Notes: a model not told the origin generated them from the letters alone. 64,000 nt of DNA from Microvirga sp. ACRRW (GCF_022346925.1 NZ_JAKRNJ010000001.1:248001-312000), one strand, 5' to 3'; shown: positions 27,801-37,851, counted from the stretch's first letter. Numbers and translations: made by a program.

Positions 27801-30656
27801 GTCGCCCTTCGTCACGGCGGTTGCCACATCCGCGATGGCGCGCACCTGAGTGGTCAGGTTCGCAGCCAGCTGGTTCACGTTGTCGGTCAGGTCGCGCCAC
27901 AGGCCAGCTGCGCCCGGCACCCTCGCCTGTCCGCCCAGCTTTCCTTCGACACCCACCTCGCGGGCCACGTTCGTCACCTGATCGGCAAAGGTCGCGAGCG
28001 TATCGATCATCTCGTTGATCGTGTCCGCGAGCGCGGCGATTTCGCCCTTGGCATCCACGGTGAGCTTGCGCTTGAGGTCACCCTCTGCGACCGCCGTCAC
28101 GACGCTGGCGATACCACGCACCTGACCGGTGAGGTTGTTCGCCATCATGTTCACGTTATCGGTGAGGTCTTTCCACGTGCCGGCAACACCGCGCACCTGC
28201 GCCTGGCCACCGAGCTTGCCCTCGATACCCACCTCACGCGCCACACGCGTCACTTCCGAGGCAAAGGAGTTGAGCTGGTCCACCATGGTGTTGATGGTGG
28301 ATTTCAACTCCAAAATTTCCCCACGGACATCCACTGTAATCTTCTTCGAGAGGTCGCCGTTCGCGACCGCCGTCGTGACCTCGGCGATGTTGCGCACCTG
28401 ACCGGTCAGGTTCGCGGCCATCATGTTCACGTTGTCGGTCAGGTCCTTCCAGACACCGCCGACACCACGCACCTGGGCCTGGCCGCCGAGCTTTCCTTCC
28501 GTGCCCACTTCACGCGCCACGCGGGTCACTTCGCCAGCGAAGGAGTTGAGCTGGTCCACCATCGTGTTGATGGTGTTCTTCAACTCAAGGATTTCGCCCT
28601 CAACCGCCACAGTGATCTTCTTCGAGAGATCGCCATTCGCGACCGCCGTCGTGACTTCAGCGATGTTACGGACCTGACCGGTGAGGTTCGCAGCCATCAT
28701 GTTCACGTTGTCGGTCAGATCTTTCCAGGTACCGGCAACACCACGCACCTGGGCCTGACCGCCGAGCTTTCCTTCCGTGCCTACTTCCTTCGCGACGCGC
28801 GTCACTTCGGACGCGAAGGAGTTGAGCTGGTCCACCATCGTGTTGATGGTGTTCTTCAATTCCAGAATCTCGCCGCGCACTTCCACAGTGATCTTCTTGG
28901 AGAGATCACCCATAGCGACAGCTGTCGTAACTTCAGCGATGTTTCTCACCTGTCCGGTGAGGTTTGCGGCCATTAGATTCACGTTATCGGTGAGATCTTT
29001 CCAGGTGCCTGCAACGCCTTCCACACGGGCCTGTCCACCGAGCTTACCCTCGGAGCCCACCTCGCGCGCCACGCGGGTCACTTCCCCCGCGAAGGAGTTG
29101 AGCTGATCGACCATGGTATTGATGGTGTTCTTCAGCTCCAGAATCTCGCCGCGGACCTCGACAGTAATCTTCTTCGACAGGTCACCATTCGCCACAGCCG
29201 TGGTGACCTCGGCGATGTTACGCACCTGTCCGGTCAGATTCGCGGCCATCAGGTTCACATTGTCGGTCAGGTCTTTCCACGTGCCGGCAACGCCGCGCAC
29301 CTGCGCCTGGCCGCCGAGTTTGCCTTCCGAACCCACTTCGCGGGCCACGCGGGTCACTTCCGAGGCAAAGGAGTTGAGCTGGTCCACCATGGTGTTGATG
29401 GTGTTCTTCAGCTCAAGAATTTCACCACGCACTTCCACCGTAATCTTCTTCGACAGGTCGCCATTCGCGACCGCCGTCGTGACCTCGGCGATGTTGCGCA
29501 CCTGCCCGGTCAGGTTCGCGGCCATCATATTCACGTTCTCGGTCAGGTCGCGCCAGACACCGCCGACGCCTTCCACTTGCGCCTGTCCGCCAAGTTTGCC
29601 CTCCGAACCCACTTCCTTCGCGACGCGGGTCACTTCGGACGCGAATGAATTCAGCTGATCCACCATGGTATTGATGGTCGACTTCAGCGCAAGAATTTCG
29701 CCCTTCACATCTACGGTGATCTTCTTCGAAAGGTCGCCCCGAGCGACCGCCGTCGTGACCTCGGCAATGTTGCGCACCTGCCCGGTCAGGTTCGCGGCCA
29801 TCATGTTCACGTTGTCGGTCAGGTCCTTCCAGACGCCGCCGACACCGCGCACCTGCGCCTGGCCACCGAGCTTTCCTTCCGTGCCCACTTCGCGCGCCAC
29901 GCGGGTCACTTCGCCTGCGAAGGAGTTGAGCTGATCCACCATCGTGTTGATGGTGTTCTTCAATTCCAGAATCTCGCCCTTCACGTCTACAGTGATCTTT
30001 TTCGACAGATCGCCCATAGCGACCGCCGTGGTAACCTCGGCAATGTTACGCACCTGGCCAGTGAGGTTCGCGGCCATCAAATTCACGTTGTCGGTGAGAT
30101 CTTTCCAGGTACCGGCAACGCCCTTCACCTTGGCCTGCCCACCCAGCTTACCTTCCGAACCTACTTCGCGAGCCACGCGGGTCACTTCGGAGGCGAAGCT
30201 GCCGAGCTGGCCCACCATGGTGTTGACCACCTTGCCGATGCGCAGGAACTCGCCGCGCAAGGGGCGCCCTTCGGTTTCGAGCTCGATGGTCTGGCTGAGA
30301 TCGCCCTTCGCCACGGCGCCGATCACACGAGCCACTTCAACGGTCGGCTGGACAATGTCACCGATCATGGAGTTGACAGAATTAACGCAATCACTCCAGC
30401 AGCCGGTCGCACCATCCAGGCGCCCTCGCTCGCTGATGCGCCCCTCTTTGCCAACCACCTTCGCAACGCGATCGAGCTCACTGGCAAGGCCTTGGTTCAA
30501 GTCTGCTATGTCGTTGAAAGCTTCCGCAATCTCGCCGTCGATGCCAGTCATGTCGGATGGCAAGCGAACCGAAAAGTCGCCTTTCCGGAAAGCACGCAAG
30601 ACTTTGAGCAGCAGCCTGGGATCAAGCTGCGATGTGGCAGATTCAACTTGTGGCAT
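24813..30656 (-). CDS. Giant poly-HAMP hybrid histidine kinase with three receivers
   Basis: This 1947-residue soluble kinase is of the group III (Nik1-like) architecture. A divergent HAMP region (about 10-158) is followed by nine 92-residue HAMP units (159-986), a GAF domain (about 1000-1160), a long coiled coil (about 1165-1260), HisKA ([20 protein letters not shown]), HATPase (GTGLGLSIS) and three receivers with phospho-Asps in [22 protein letters not shown] and [11 protein letters not shown]. There is no transmembrane segment. In fungi such proteins sense osmotic or oxidative stress; the bacterial signal is unknown. ATG 30656 was chosen; a TTG at 30683 would add nine residues. Confidence 0.92.
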   Translation of the reverse strand: MPQVESATSQLDPRLLLKVLRAFRKGDFSVRLPSDMTGIDGEIAEAFNDIADLNQGLASELDRVAKVVGKEGRISERGRLDGATGCWSDCVNSVNSMIGDIVQPTVEVARVIGAVAKGDLSQTIELETEGRPLRGEFLRIGKVVNTMVGQLGSFASEVTRVAREVGSEGKLGGQAKVKGVAGTWKDLTDNVNLMAANLTGQVRNIAEVTTAVAMGDLSKKITVDVKGEILELKNTINTMVDQLNSFAGEVTRVAREVGTEGKLGGQAQVRGVGGVWKDLTDNVNMMAANLTGQVRNIAEVTTAVARGDLSKKITVDVKGEILALKSTINTMVDQLNSFASEVTRVAKEVGSEGKLGGQAQVEGVGGVWRDLTENVNMMAANLTGQVRNIAEVTTAVANGDLSKKITVEVRGEILELKNTINTMVDQLNSFASEVTRVAREVGSEGKLGGQAQVRGVAGTWKDLTDNVNLMAANLTGQVRNIAEVTTAVANGDLSKKITVEVRGEILELKNTINTMVDQLNSFAGEVTRVAREVGSEGKLGGQARVEGVAGTWKDLTDNVNLMAANLTGQVRNIAEVTTAVAMGDLSKKITVEVRGEILELKNTINTMVDQLNSFASEVTRVAKEVGTEGKLGGQAQVRGVAGTWKDLTDNVNMMAANLTGQVRNIAEVTTAVANGDLSKKITVAVEGEILELKNTINTMVDQLNSFAGEVTRVAREVGTEGKLGGQAQVRGVGGVWKDLTDNVNMMAANLTGQVRNIAEVTTAVANGDLSKKITVDVRGEILELKSTINTMVDQLNSFASEVTRVAREVGIEGKLGGQAQVRGVAGTWKDLTDNVNMMANNLTGQVRGIASVVTAVAEGDLKRKLTVDAKGEIAALADTINEMIDTLATFADQVTNVAREVGVEGKLGGQARVPGAAGLWRDLTDNVNQLAANLTTQVRAIADVATAVTKGDLTRSISVEASGELASLKDNVNEMIRNLRDTTLKNAEQDWLKTNLAKFTRMLQGERDLTTVSNMILSEIAPLVNAQHGVFYTVDGDGSEPMLELVASYAFTERKHLNNRFRLKEGLVGQVAYEKKRILVSNAPGDYIAISSALGEAPPLNIIVLPVLFEQEVKAVIELASFSRFSETHQSFLDQLTESIGIVLNTIAANMRTEGLLKQSQLLTTELQSQQEELKNTNDRLEQQAATLRQSEELLRQQQEALQKSNEELEDKARLLELQKQEVEDKNREVSMAKTALEEKAEQLSLTSRYKSQFLANMSHELRTPLNSLLILSKLLTENPDGNLTDKQKEFAKTIHAAGSDLLALINDILDLSKIESGTVSLEVTKVGFKDLVNHMERTFRQIAEERKLDFHIDLDENMPSTIRTDSKRLQQVLRNLLSNAFKFTESGGVRLHIGSAEGSPLRAGSQWISIAVTDTGIGIPEDKQRIIFEAFQQADGTTSRKYGGTGLGLSISREIARLLGGEIVVSSVPGQGSTFTLFVPVEPPANHSTQPQASSLRGNGNGAAVAAEDVASTILRQPSAPMALSASLDDRHAIVSGDRVVLIIEDDAMFASVLLELAREQGFKGLIAMDGAAALALAHRYKPHAVTLDIGLPDMDGWALLDLLKHDPRTRHVPIHVISVDDQKKRGLRAGAFGFLEKPVDRESLMAALNRTKDFISRPVKKLILVEDDENQRMSISELMRGEEVDITAVATAEEALETIQARQYDCAVVDLGLPDLPGAELIERIRKTKGGEELPIVIYTGQDLSRAEERRLEQIAATVILKGEGSSERLLNDTALFLHRSINAIPEEDQIIVEPKGEASLEGRKVLIIDDDMRNIFSLTSALEQYGLTVIFAENGLEGIEKLKETRDVDIALVDIMMPEMDGYETMREIRKDDRYRDIPLIAVTAKAMKGDREKCLEAGATDYVSKPVDIDQLLAVLRVQLSRSTYVPEGKMHPNGATEAGLRT
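27699..30182 (-). repeat. Nine tandem 276-base repeats encoding HAMP units
   Basis: Each unit encodes [16 protein letters not shown] through [16 protein letters not shown], 92 residues. Units 1-7 are nearly identical in protein, unit 8 diverges in its second half and unit 9 throughout. DNA differs mainly at third codon positions, which suggests an old array under purifying selection, or partial homogenisation, rather than a fresh duplication. Confidence 0.93.
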
Positions 30657-30848
30657 GAAGCCCCCCGTAACACTTCCGGGCAACGGCCCGGCACCCCTTT
30701 GCTATACGGACGACCGACGGGTGTTCGCACCACCTCTGGACGGAAGCCGACCATCCATAACGTAGGCGCTAGTGAAAAGTTCCAAGGGGAAGCGTGGCAG
30801 TTTGGGTGCCGCTTATGCGAATTTAATGCCAGCAATCGCGATGATACA

Positions 30849-31808
30849 TCAGATCATAATAGACTCTTGCCAACGCTGTCCCTCCTGCAATTTCAAACCT
30901 TTATCCCAAGGTGGATTGGGACCGAAACGCTGCGCCAGAAAATCAACGAAAGCCCGTACCTTGGCTGGAGGATGACGGTTGGAAGGATAGACGGCAAAGA
31001 CACCAGGCAGTTCGAGCATGGGCTGGTCGAGCATCAAAGCGACAAGCCGCCCCGCCCGTAACTCGTCGCTTACGACGAAGGTGGGCTCATAGATAAGCCC
31101 CTGTCCCGCGACGGCCGCCGCAACCAGAGCATCCCCGTTGTTGACGCGGAGATTGCCCTTGATGGCCACCTTCGCTTTGCCGTCGGCACCAAATGCCCAT
31201 TCGTTCGGCCCAAGGGCGCGTGAGAGGGTGTAGCCGAGGCAGTTATGGTCAACGAGTTCCGCCACGGTCCTGGGCGTACCCCGCTCCGCGAGATAAGTAG
31301 GAGAGCCACAGAGCGCGAGGCGGCATGGAGCAATCCTGCGAGCGACCATTGTAGAATCCTGCAATCGCCCGATGCGTACGGCCACATCCCATCCTTCCTC
31401 GATCAGATCGACGAAGCGGTCGTTCAACCCAAGATCGATCGTTACAGCAGGATGAAGGCGTGTGAATTCGGCCATCAGAGGTGCGACCTCGCGGAAGCCG
31501 AATGACAACGGAGCATTCACCCGCAGCACGCCCTGTACTTCGAGACGCTCTGCCGATGCAGCAGCTTCGGCTTCCTCGACCTCCGCCAGAATGCGCTCGG
31601 CGCTCTCGAGATAACGCCGCCCGGCCTCAGTCAGCGTCAGGCGCCGGGTAGTCCGGTGGAGGAGCTTTACGCCCAGCCGCTCCTCGATGGCACCAACATG
31701 CTTGGTCGCCATGGTTTGCGAGATGCCGAGAGAGCGTGCGGCCGCAGACAGGCTGCCCAGGGCAACCACTCGTACGAAAATCTGCATTCCGGTGACACGA
31801 TCGAGCAT
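30849..31808 (-). CDS. LysR-family transcriptional regulator
   Basis: The 319-residue protein has an N-terminal winged helix (about 3-60, RVVALGSLSAAARSLGISQT region) followed by RTTRRLTLTEAGRRYLE and a LysR substrate-binding domain (about 90-295). It belongs to the group often labelled CrgA/DmlR-like by the MDRVTGMQIFVRVV-type opening. I start at ATG 31808, where GAGG sits seven bases upstream; the open frame continues to 31940 without a start signal. It is divergent from the cystathionine beta-synthase gene across 276 bases, but a role in sulfur metabolism is only suggested by position. Confidence 0.9.
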   Translation of the reverse strand: MLDRVTGMQIFVRVVALGSLSAAARSLGISQTMATKHVGAIEERLGVKLLHRTTRRLTLTEAGRRYLESAERILAEVEEAEAAASAERLEVQGVLRVNAPLSFGFREVAPLMAEFTRLHPAVTIDLGLNDRFVDLIEEGWDVAVRIGRLQDSTMVARRIAPCRLALCGSPTYLAERGTPRTVAELVDHNCLGYTLSRALGPNEWAFGADGKAKVAIKGNLRVNNGDALVAAAVAGQGLIYEPTFVVSDELRAGRLVALMLDQPMLELPGVFAVYPSNRHPPAKVRAFVDFLAQRFGPNPPWDKGLKLQEGQRWQESIMI

Positions 31809-32084
31809 AAACCTCACTCCATAAGAGTGAAGCCTTATCGACCCAATCCGAATTATCAACTCACAAGGTGAGGCCTGAGTGATCCAGCTGCTCTCAAGCG
31901 CTCGACCCAAGAGGCAATTCAAATACGCCGAAACCGCCAACTGGCGGAGCTGGGGACCCTGAGCTGGTCTGCTGCATTAGGAAATTGGAAAATTTCTTCT
32001 CCAGTTTCTGAAGGGCCTATAGGCAGGCACTATTTTCACATCTATATAGAAGCAATAACTTATTTAACATAAGGATAACGTTAA

Positions 32085-33458
32085 ATGGCAGCTTATGGAG
32101 CTCTGGATCTGATCGGCCGGACGCCCCTCGTTGAGGTGACCTCTCTGGATACCGGTCCCTGCCGGCTGTTCCTAAAGCTCGAGAGCTCCAATCCTAGTGG
32201 TTCGATCAAGGATCGCCCTGCCCGGGCCATGATCGAAGCGGCAGAGAAAAGCGGCACCCTGAAACCTGGCGGCACCATCATAGAGGCCACGGCTGGCAAC
32301 ACGGGTGTGGGCCTTGCCCTGGTGGGCGCCAGCAAGGGCTACCGCACTCTTCTCGTTGTTCCCGACAAGATGTCCCGCGAGAAAGTACTCCATGCCAAAG
32401 CTCTCGGCGCCGAGGTTGTCATCACGCGCTCGGATGTGGGCAAGGGTCATCCCGATTATTATCAGGACCTCGCACAGAAGATCACGAACGAGACTCCTGG
32501 GGCGGTCTATATCAACCAATTCGAGAACCCGGCCAATCCAGCGGCGCACGAGGCGAGCACTGGTCCTGAGATCCTAGAAGGAATGGAAGGCGACGTGGAT
32601 GCCGTTGTGGTCGGCGTCGGGTCCGGCGGCACGCTGACGGGCATCGGACGCTACCTCAAGAAAGTTTCTCCCAAGACGGAGATGGTTCTCGCCGATCCTG
32701 CAGGCTCGATCCTGGCTCCTCTTGTGGAAACGGGAGAGATGACAGAAGCCGGCTCCTGGGCCGTCGAAGGCATCGGTGAGGATTTCGTGCCGCCGAATTG
32801 CGATCTTTCCCTGGTGAAGAAAGCGTATTCCATCAGCGACAAGGAGAGCTTCTCAGCCGCCCGCGATCTTCTGCGCAAGGAAGGCATTCTCGCAGGCTCG
32901 TCCTCCGGCACATTGCTGGCGGCGGCCCTTCGTTATTGCCGTGAACAGACGGAACCCAAGCGCGTCGTAACGCTCGTTTGCGATACGGGCGCCAAATATC
33001 TGTCGAAGGTGTTCAACGATGCGTTCATCGCGCAGGAAGGCTGGCTTGACCGCGCGCCCACCGGCACGGTGCGCGATGTGGTGATCAACCCATTCGGCGA
33101 AGGCGCGACGATCTTCGTCTCTCCCAACGAGACCATCCGCTCCGCCTTCGCGCGTATGCGCTCCTCCGATATTTCGCAGCTCCCCGTCATCGAGGATGGC
33201 CGTGTCGTCGGTCTCATCGATGAAAGCGACATTCTCGATGCGCTTGTCGCAAACGAGAATGCCCCACAAAATGTCTTCAACAAACCCGTACGCGAGATCA
33301 TGGTCACTCGTTTGCAGACCATTGCGGCGCACGCCCCCGTGAAGGATCTCCTTCCCCTTTTCGCTGCCGGACTCGTGCCGGTGATCATGGACGGCGACAA
33401 TTTCGTCGGCCTCGCCACCCGTATCGACCTCATCAACTTCTTCCGGATTCAAGCCTGA
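32085..33458 (+). CDS. Cystathionine beta-synthase
   Basis: This 457-residue PLP enzyme condenses homocysteine with serine to cystathionine. The PLP Lys lies in SGSIKDRPA (about residue 44), the substrate loop is EATAGNTGVG and the phosphate-binding loop is GVGSGGTLTG. Two C-terminal CBS domains (about 335-455) distinguish it from cysteine synthase. The ATG has AAGGA nine bases upstream. It overlaps the next gene by one base (TGATG), making a two-gene reverse transsulfuration operon from methionine sulfur to cysteine. Confidence 0.92.
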   Translation: MAAYGALDLIGRTPLVEVTSLDTGPCRLFLKLESSNPSGSIKDRPARAMIEAAEKSGTLKPGGTIIEATAGNTGVGLALVGASKGYRTLLVVPDKMSREKVLHAKALGAEVVITRSDVGKGHPDYYQDLAQKITNETPGAVYINQFENPANPAAHEASTGPEILEGMEGDVDAVVVGVGSGGTLTGIGRYLKKVSPKTEMVLADPAGSILAPLVETGEMTEAGSWAVEGIGEDFVPPNCDLSLVKKAYSISDKESFSAARDLLRKEGILAGSSSGTLLAAALRYCREQTEPKRVVTLVCDTGAKYLSKVFNDAFIAQEGWLDRAPTGTVRDVVINPFGEGATIFVSPNETIRSAFARMRSSDISQLPVIEDGRVVGLIDESDILDALVANENAPQNVFNKPVREIMVTRLQTIAAHAPVKDLLPLFAAGLVPVIMDGDNFVGLATRIDLINFFRIQA

Positions 33459-34618
33459 TGACCACCCGCAACCAACTCGCCTTCTCAACCCGCTGCATTC
33501 ATGCGGGGCAGACCCCGGACCCGACGACGGGTGCGGTGATGATGCCCATCTACGCCACTTCCACCTTTGCTCAGGAAAGCCCCGGCGTTCACAAGGGCTT
33601 TGAATACGCGCGCTCGCAGAACCCCACACGGATGGCTTTCGAGCGCTGCATCGCGGACCTCGAAGGGGGCGCAGCGGCCTTTGCTTTCTCATCGGGTCTG
33701 GCCGCCAGTGCGACGGTACTCGACATGCTGGAGCATGGTTCACACATCATCGCATCAGACGATCTCTATGGCGGCACGCGCCGCCTTTTTGAGAAGGTGC
33801 GCAGGCAATCCGCCAATCTCGACATTACTTATGTCGATCTCGGCAACCCCGATGCCGTGAAAGCAGCCCTGCGCCCCAACACACGTCTCGTCTGGGTTGA
33901 AACGCCCACCAATCCCCTCCTGAAGCTCGCCGATCTTGAAGCAATTGCGCAAGCGACGCGCGGCCACGGGACGCTGCTGGTCGCCGACAATACCTTCGCA
34001 AGCCCGTGGGTACAGCGCCCGCTGGAATTCGGCTTCGACATCGTCGTGCACTCCACGACGAAATATCTCAACGGCCATTCGGATATGGTCGGCGGCGTCG
34101 TGATCGTCGGGCAGAACCAGGAGGTTCGTGAAAAAATCGCATATCTTCAGAATGCTGTTGGCTCGATCTCCGGTCCTTTCGACAGCTTCCTGGCTTTGCG
34201 CGGCTTGAAGACCCTGTCGCTGCGCATGGAACGGCACTGCACGTCGGCTCTGAAGATAGCTGAATTCCTTGATGCCCATCCGCAGGTCGATGGCGTGATC
34301 TATCCTGGCCTTGCCTCACATCCTCAACACGAGCTGGCAAAGCGTCAGATGCGCGGCTTCGGCGGCATCATCACGGCCCGCATCAAGGGCGGCCTCGACG
34401 GCGCGACACGCTTCCTGGAACGTTGCCAGCTCTTCACCCTGGCGGAAAGTCTCGGTGGCGTGGAAAGCCTCATCGAGCATCCGGCCATCATGACCCATGC
34501 CTCCGTACCGCCGCACGTACGCGCTGAGCTCGGCATCGACGACGGGCTGGTGCGCTTGTCGGTTGGCATCGAAGACGCCGACGACCTGATTCAAGATCTT
34601 CGCTCGGCGCTCGCTTAA
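33458..34618 (+). CDS. Cystathionine gamma-lyase/gamma-synthase family enzyme
   Basis: This 386-residue PLP enzyme of the Cys/Met metabolism family has the PLP Lys in HSTTKYLNGHSD (about residue 205), the motif YATSTFAQ and SSGLAASATVL. Pairing with cystathionine beta-synthase in one operon argues for gamma-lyase, releasing cysteine, 2-oxobutyrate and ammonia. Gamma-synthase or methionine gamma-lyase activity cannot be excluded from sequence. A strong hairpin follows 15 bases after the stop. Confidence 0.9.
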   Translation: MTTRNQLAFSTRCIHAGQTPDPTTGAVMMPIYATSTFAQESPGVHKGFEYARSQNPTRMAFERCIADLEGGAAAFAFSSGLAASATVLDMLEHGSHIIASDDLYGGTRRLFEKVRRQSANLDITYVDLGNPDAVKAALRPNTRLVWVETPTNPLLKLADLEAIAQATRGHGTLLVADNTFASPWVQRPLEFGFDIVVHSTTKYLNGHSDMVGGVVIVGQNQEVREKIAYLQNAVGSISGPFDSFLALRGLKTLSLRMERHCTSALKIAEFLDAHPQVDGVIYPGLASHPQHELAKRQMRGFGGIITARIKGGLDGATRFLERCQLFTLAESLGGVESLIEHPAIMTHASVPPHVRAELGIDDGLVRLSVGIEDADDLIQDLRSALA

Positions 34619-34633
34619 GTGGAGTTATATTTT

Positions 34634-34663
34634 GACAAGGCCCGGGATTGCTCGGGCCTTGTC
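34634..34663. terminator. Hairpin terminator after the transsulfuration operon
   Basis: GACAAGGCCCG (34634-34644) pairs perfectly with CGGGCCTTGTC (34653-34663) around an eight-base loop. There is no strong T-run on either side. Lying between two convergent genes, it probably ends transcription from both strands. Confidence 0.7.
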
Positions 34664-34668
34664 AGCAT

Positions 34669-34938
34669 TCAATGAAGCCTCTGCGTCATCCGCTTGATGG
34701 TTGCATCGAGCAAGGCCATGGCGGCGTCTCTGCTCGCGCTCGACAGCGCAGTCATGTCAGCCTCCCCCCTGCTCTCGCTCGCGGTTTCCAGAAGAGCGTA
34801 ATAAGCCTGATCACGCTTCGGGCCATTGGCTTCAGCTTTAAGAGCACTGATCGCATCGATGATACCGGCATGCTGCCCTGCATCGACGAGCGCGCGCGCT
34901 CTCTTCAGGAGTTGGAGAACGGTTATCTGATGATTCAT
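34669..34938 (-). CDS. Small hypothetical helical protein
   Basis: This is an unrecognised 89-residue, all-helical, soluble protein (MNHQITVLQLLKRARALVDA at the N-terminus). ATG 34938 is preceded by GGGG at about ten bases. The open frame continues upstream to 35133, but that part is Pro/Gly/Ser-rich and looks non-coding. The composition of the 89-residue part is regular for a real protein. It is convergent with the gamma-lyase gene. Confidence 0.5.
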   Translation of the reverse strand: MNHQITVLQLLKRARALVDAGQHAGIIDAISALKAEANGPKRDQAYYALLETASESRGEADMTALSSASRDAAMALLDATIKRMTQRLH

Positions 34939-35672
34939 GACGATGAGCCCCATCGCAACCGGATTATGTCTTTCTAACCCTGGCTGCTCCTGCAGCATGG
35001 GGGAGTCTGAGTTTCCCGACAAGGGACCGCTGGGTGATGCGACGCCGAACCACAGCCGCCCAGGCGTCCACCTATCTGGGCAGTATGATCGAACGAGGCC
35101 AGCGCCTCGGGTGGGCAATGGCAATGAGATCAATTACAAGTTTCAAGAATTTCAAAAACACGTCTGAAAGGCATCTGATTACCCTGAGGCTATAGAGGCC
35201 CTCCCTAGAGGAAGGCTTTGTAAAACCAATTGGTCGGATAGCTCGAATTCACCGCTTCTCTCTGCGGAACAGCAGATTGAACTAATATTTTTTTGACTTT
35301 CCCTATCTAAATCCAGAGTTTTCATCTGGACGCCCGTCAGATAGCCTTGCTCCATAATCACATAAAAAGTAAATCTTGGTCACGTTTTCGCCCCATTCAG
35401 AAACCAAAACCCGCCTCGTAGTGCTTTTAAGTACAAACCCTCGGATTTTTATTTTACGAGGGAATATTAGAGTATTTTTTCTGAGTTTCGATTATTTCTG
35501 CAAGCATCTAAAAGGTTTTACGTCCTACTAGTCCACTTTCACCAACCTTCTTGATCCTGAAACAGCGCCCAGCAAATCGCTTTGATTTGCGGACGATCAT
35601 TTTTGCGCGATCGTTCATCAGGCGCGGCCTGCGTTTCAAACGAGAAATATTTAATTTTAAGAGAGAAATACT
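34939..35672. other. Gene-poor A/T-rich interval
   Basis: About 730 bases without a convincing gene. The left part is of average composition. From about 35260 the DNA becomes A/T-rich with runs such as ATTTTTTTGAC and many stops in all frames. It probably contains the promoter of the beta-helix gene at 35673. A 60-codon open frame on the minus strand (35179-35361) has no supporting signal. Confidence 0.5.
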
Positions 35673-37460
35673 ATGGCTACGATTTATGTTTCGACCACGG
35701 GCAGCGACTCGAGCTCCGGCGCCTCCGGCAGCCCCGTTAAAACCATCACCAAAGCTGCACAGCTTGCTAAGGCTGGCGACACCGTGATTGTTGGCGCCGG
35801 CACCTATAAGGGCCTCGTCAACATCAGCTCCAGCGGCACTGCATCCGCACCGATCACCTATAAGGCGGCCGACGGCGCCAAGGTCGTCATCGACGGAGCA
35901 GGCACCCCCACCAACAGCTCGCTCGTTACGATCAGTGGCGATTATGTCGTGTTCCAGGGCTTCGAGGTTCAGAACGCGCAGCGCACCGGCATCAGCCTGT
36001 GGGAGTCGCATGACGTCAAAGTGCTGAACAACAAGGTGCACGATACCGTGCGCGCCGGTATCTTCTCGGGCGCCAGCGGCGCGGGCAGCTCCTACAACAA
36101 CCTCATCGAGGGCAACGAGGTCTGGAACACCGTCAAGGAAAACACCTCGAAGAACTCGTCGAGCGGGTGGGCGCAGGCTATCGGCGCCTACGCATCGGAC
36201 AACATCACCATCCGCAACAACACGTCCTACGACAACTGGGGCGAAGGCATCGGCGTTCAATCCACCATGAATGCCAAGATTCTGAACAACACCACGCACG
36301 ACAACTTCAGCGTCAACATCTATCTCGACAACGCGCAGGCTGCAGTGGTGCAGGGCAACACGGTCTACACCACCAACGACACTACATACTACCGCAATGG
36401 CAAGGCTGCCTGGGGCATCCGCATCGCCAACGAGACCGTGGATCGTCCGCTGCCGTCCAAGGACATCGTGATCACCAACAACGTACTGGCCGGCTCGGGC
36501 GAGATCGGCTACGGCGCCTATGAGGCGAACTCGGGCCTGATCAACCCCACGATCCAGAACAACACGTTCTACTCGACCTACACGCAGATTCCGAACCTGG
36601 GAGGCGGCACGCCCACGACGCCGACTCCCATCCCTCAGCCCACGGACAACCCGGTCAAGGCAGTCGCTGATCTGTACAACGCTAGCGAAGATACGGCCCT
36701 GACAGTCACCGCTTCCAAGGGCGTGCTCGCCAACGACACTGCTGTCGATGGTGGCAAAGTGGCCGTTGCCGGGACCTTCGCTACGACCAAGGGCGGCAGC
36801 GTGAAGCTCAGCGCCGACGGCTCCTTCGTCTATACGCCGAAGACCGACTTCTTCGGTTCGGACAGCTTTACCTACACCGTAAAGGACGCCGACGGCGACG
36901 CCGCCACCGGCACCGTCACGTTCGCTGTGGCCGATGTAGCCGAGACTCCCACGACACCGACTACTCCGACGACGCCGACGACGCCGACGAACCCCAGCAC
37001 GCCCATCCCCTCGCCGGTGAAAGTCATCAACGGTACGAGCAGCGCAAACACCCTCACCGGCACCTCAGGCGCCGATAAGATCGATGGCAAGACTGGCAAC
37101 GACAAGATCGACGGGAAAGCTGGCAATGATATTCTGATCGGCGGCGCTGGCCAGGACACCTTCACGTTCAGCACCAAGCCGAGCGGCGCGAATGTAGACA
37201 CGATTGTCGACTTCAAGTCGGGTGAGGACATAATCGACCTCAACAACTCGGTGTTCACCAAGCTCAAGGACGGCAAGCTATCGTCGAGCGCTTTCGTTGT
37301 CGGCGAGAAGGCGTTGGATTCTTCCGACCGCATCATCTACAACGACAAGACGGGCGCTCTGTACTACGATGCAGATGGCACGGGTTCCACCAAGGCGGTG
37401 AAGTTCGCCGTCATGGAAAACCACGTCAAGCTCGCGGCATACGACTTCTACATCATCTAA
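35673..37460 (+). CDS. RTX-tailed beta-helix protein, probable type I-secreted polysaccharide-active protein
   Basis: The 595-residue protein has no signal peptide. Residues 1-305 form a right-handed parallel beta-helix of the pectate-lyase/epimerase type, with Asn/Asp-rich rungs (ITIRNNTSYDNWGEGIGVQS region). A cadherin/VCBS-like Ig domain (about 325-422, SADGSFVYTPKTDFFG) and a Thr-Pro linker (427-440) follow. RTX calcium-binding nonapeptides (from Gly454, GADKIDGKTGNDKIDG) and a C-terminal domain typical of type I secretion signals end the protein. It is related along its length to the Sec-exported protein at 41199. I infer an extracellular lyase, epimerase or matrix-binding protein acting on the neighbouring exopolysaccharide. 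No ABC/HlyD exporter is in the window. Confidence 0.85.
   Translation: MATIYVSTTGSDSSSGASGSPVKTITKAAQLAKAGDTVIVGAGTYKGLVNISSSGTASAPITYKAADGAKVVIDGAGTPTNSSLVTISGDYVVFQGFEVQNAQRTGISLWESHDVKVLNNKVHDTVRAGIFSGASGAGSSYNNLIEGNEVWNTVKENTSKNSSSGWAQAIGAYASDNITIRNNTSYDNWGEGIGVQSTMNAKILNNTTHDNFSVNIYLDNAQAAVVQGNTVYTTNDTTYYRNGKAAWGIRIANETVDRPLPSKDIVITNNVLAGSGEIGYGAYEANSGLINPTIQNNTFYSTYTQIPNLGGGTPTTPTPIPQPTDNPVKAVADLYNASEDTALTVTASKGVLANDTAVDGGKVAVAGTFATTKGGSVKLSADGSFVYTPKTDFFGSDSFTYTVKDADGDAATGTVTFAVADVAETPTTPTTPTTPTTPTNPSTPIPSPVKVINGTSSANTLTGTSGADKIDGKTGNDKIDGKAGNDILIGGAGQDTFTFSTKPSGANVDTIVDFKSGEDIIDLNNSVFTKLKDGKLSSSAFVVGEKALDSSDRIIYNDKTGALYYDADGTGSTKAVKFAVMENHVKLAAYDFYII
36951..36986 (+). repeat. Thr-Thr-Pro linker repeat
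   Basis: Four consecutive nine-base units (ACGACACCG, ACTACTCCG, ACGACGCCG, ACGACGCCG) encode TTP repeats between the Ig-like and RTX parts of the beta-helix protein. Copy-number slippage here would stay in frame. Confidence 0.8.
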
Positions 37461-37487
37461 AGATAAGTCTTATCCACATTGAAGATG

Positions 37488-37520
37488 CGCGGCTCCGGTT
37501 AGACCGGGGCCGCGTTTTTT
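37488..37520 (+). terminator. Rho-independent terminator of the RTX beta-helix gene
   Basis: A 12-base stem CGCGGCTCCGGT (37488-37499) pairs with ACCGGGGCCGCG (37503-37514), containing a single G-T pair. Six T follow at once (37515-37520). It lies 28 bases after the stop codon. Confidence 0.92.
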
Positions 37521-37617
37521 AGTAACAGGGAGAGACCAGGCTGGCAGAGGACAGCGACGACCCAATCCTAACGCTGGATGCCTCGCGACCTGCGAGAATT
37601 TGAATAAAGTGTCGAGA

Positions 37618-37851
37618 CTACCTGGATGCCTTGGAGGCGGCAGAGCGGTCTTGATCCGCTCCCCTTTCATCCCGGTAGCGGTCGAGACGTTTCTGGGCAT
37701 GGGGCCGTAAGGTTGCCAGGGTGACGACCAAAACTGCCAGCAAACTTCCTCCGAAGGGTGCGGCGGCAAGCGCAATGAGACCGCCCCACAATGGCCAAAG
37801 CGCAAAAAATGTTATCAACGCACCTACAACAGCAAGCAATGCAACCGGCAT
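37618..37851 (-). CDS. Small two-helix membrane protein
   Basis: This 77-residue protein has two hydrophobic segments (about residues 3-25 and 30-48) and then a basic, charged tail (RPHAQKRLDRYRDERGAD). ATG 37851 has GAGGGAG about nine bases upstream. No family is recognised. A topology with both ends in the cytoplasm fits the positive-inside rule. A competing open frame in another phase overlaps but lacks these features. Confidence 0.55.
   Translation of the reverse strand: MPVALLAVVGALITFFALWPLWGGLIALAAAPFGGSLLAVLVVTLATLRPHAQKRLDRYRDERGADQDRSAASKASR

Noticed and set aside
27324..28976. A 550-codon open frame on the plus strand opposite the HAMP array, plus several similar shorter frames
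   Set aside because: It mirrors the 276-base repeats of the real minus-strand gene, has a His/Arg/Asp-rich unnatural composition and no ribosome site.
27699..30182. CRISPR-like or mobile repeat array
   Set aside because: The units are 276 bases, contiguous, in frame and fully coding; there are no spacers.
34939..35133. Upstream extension of the small protein at 34669
   Set aside because: Pro/Gly/Ser-rich and irregular; the ATG at 34938 gives a compact helical protein.
35179..35361. A 60-codon minus-strand open frame in the A/T-rich interval
   Set aside because: No ribosome site, no recognisable composition and poor codon usage.
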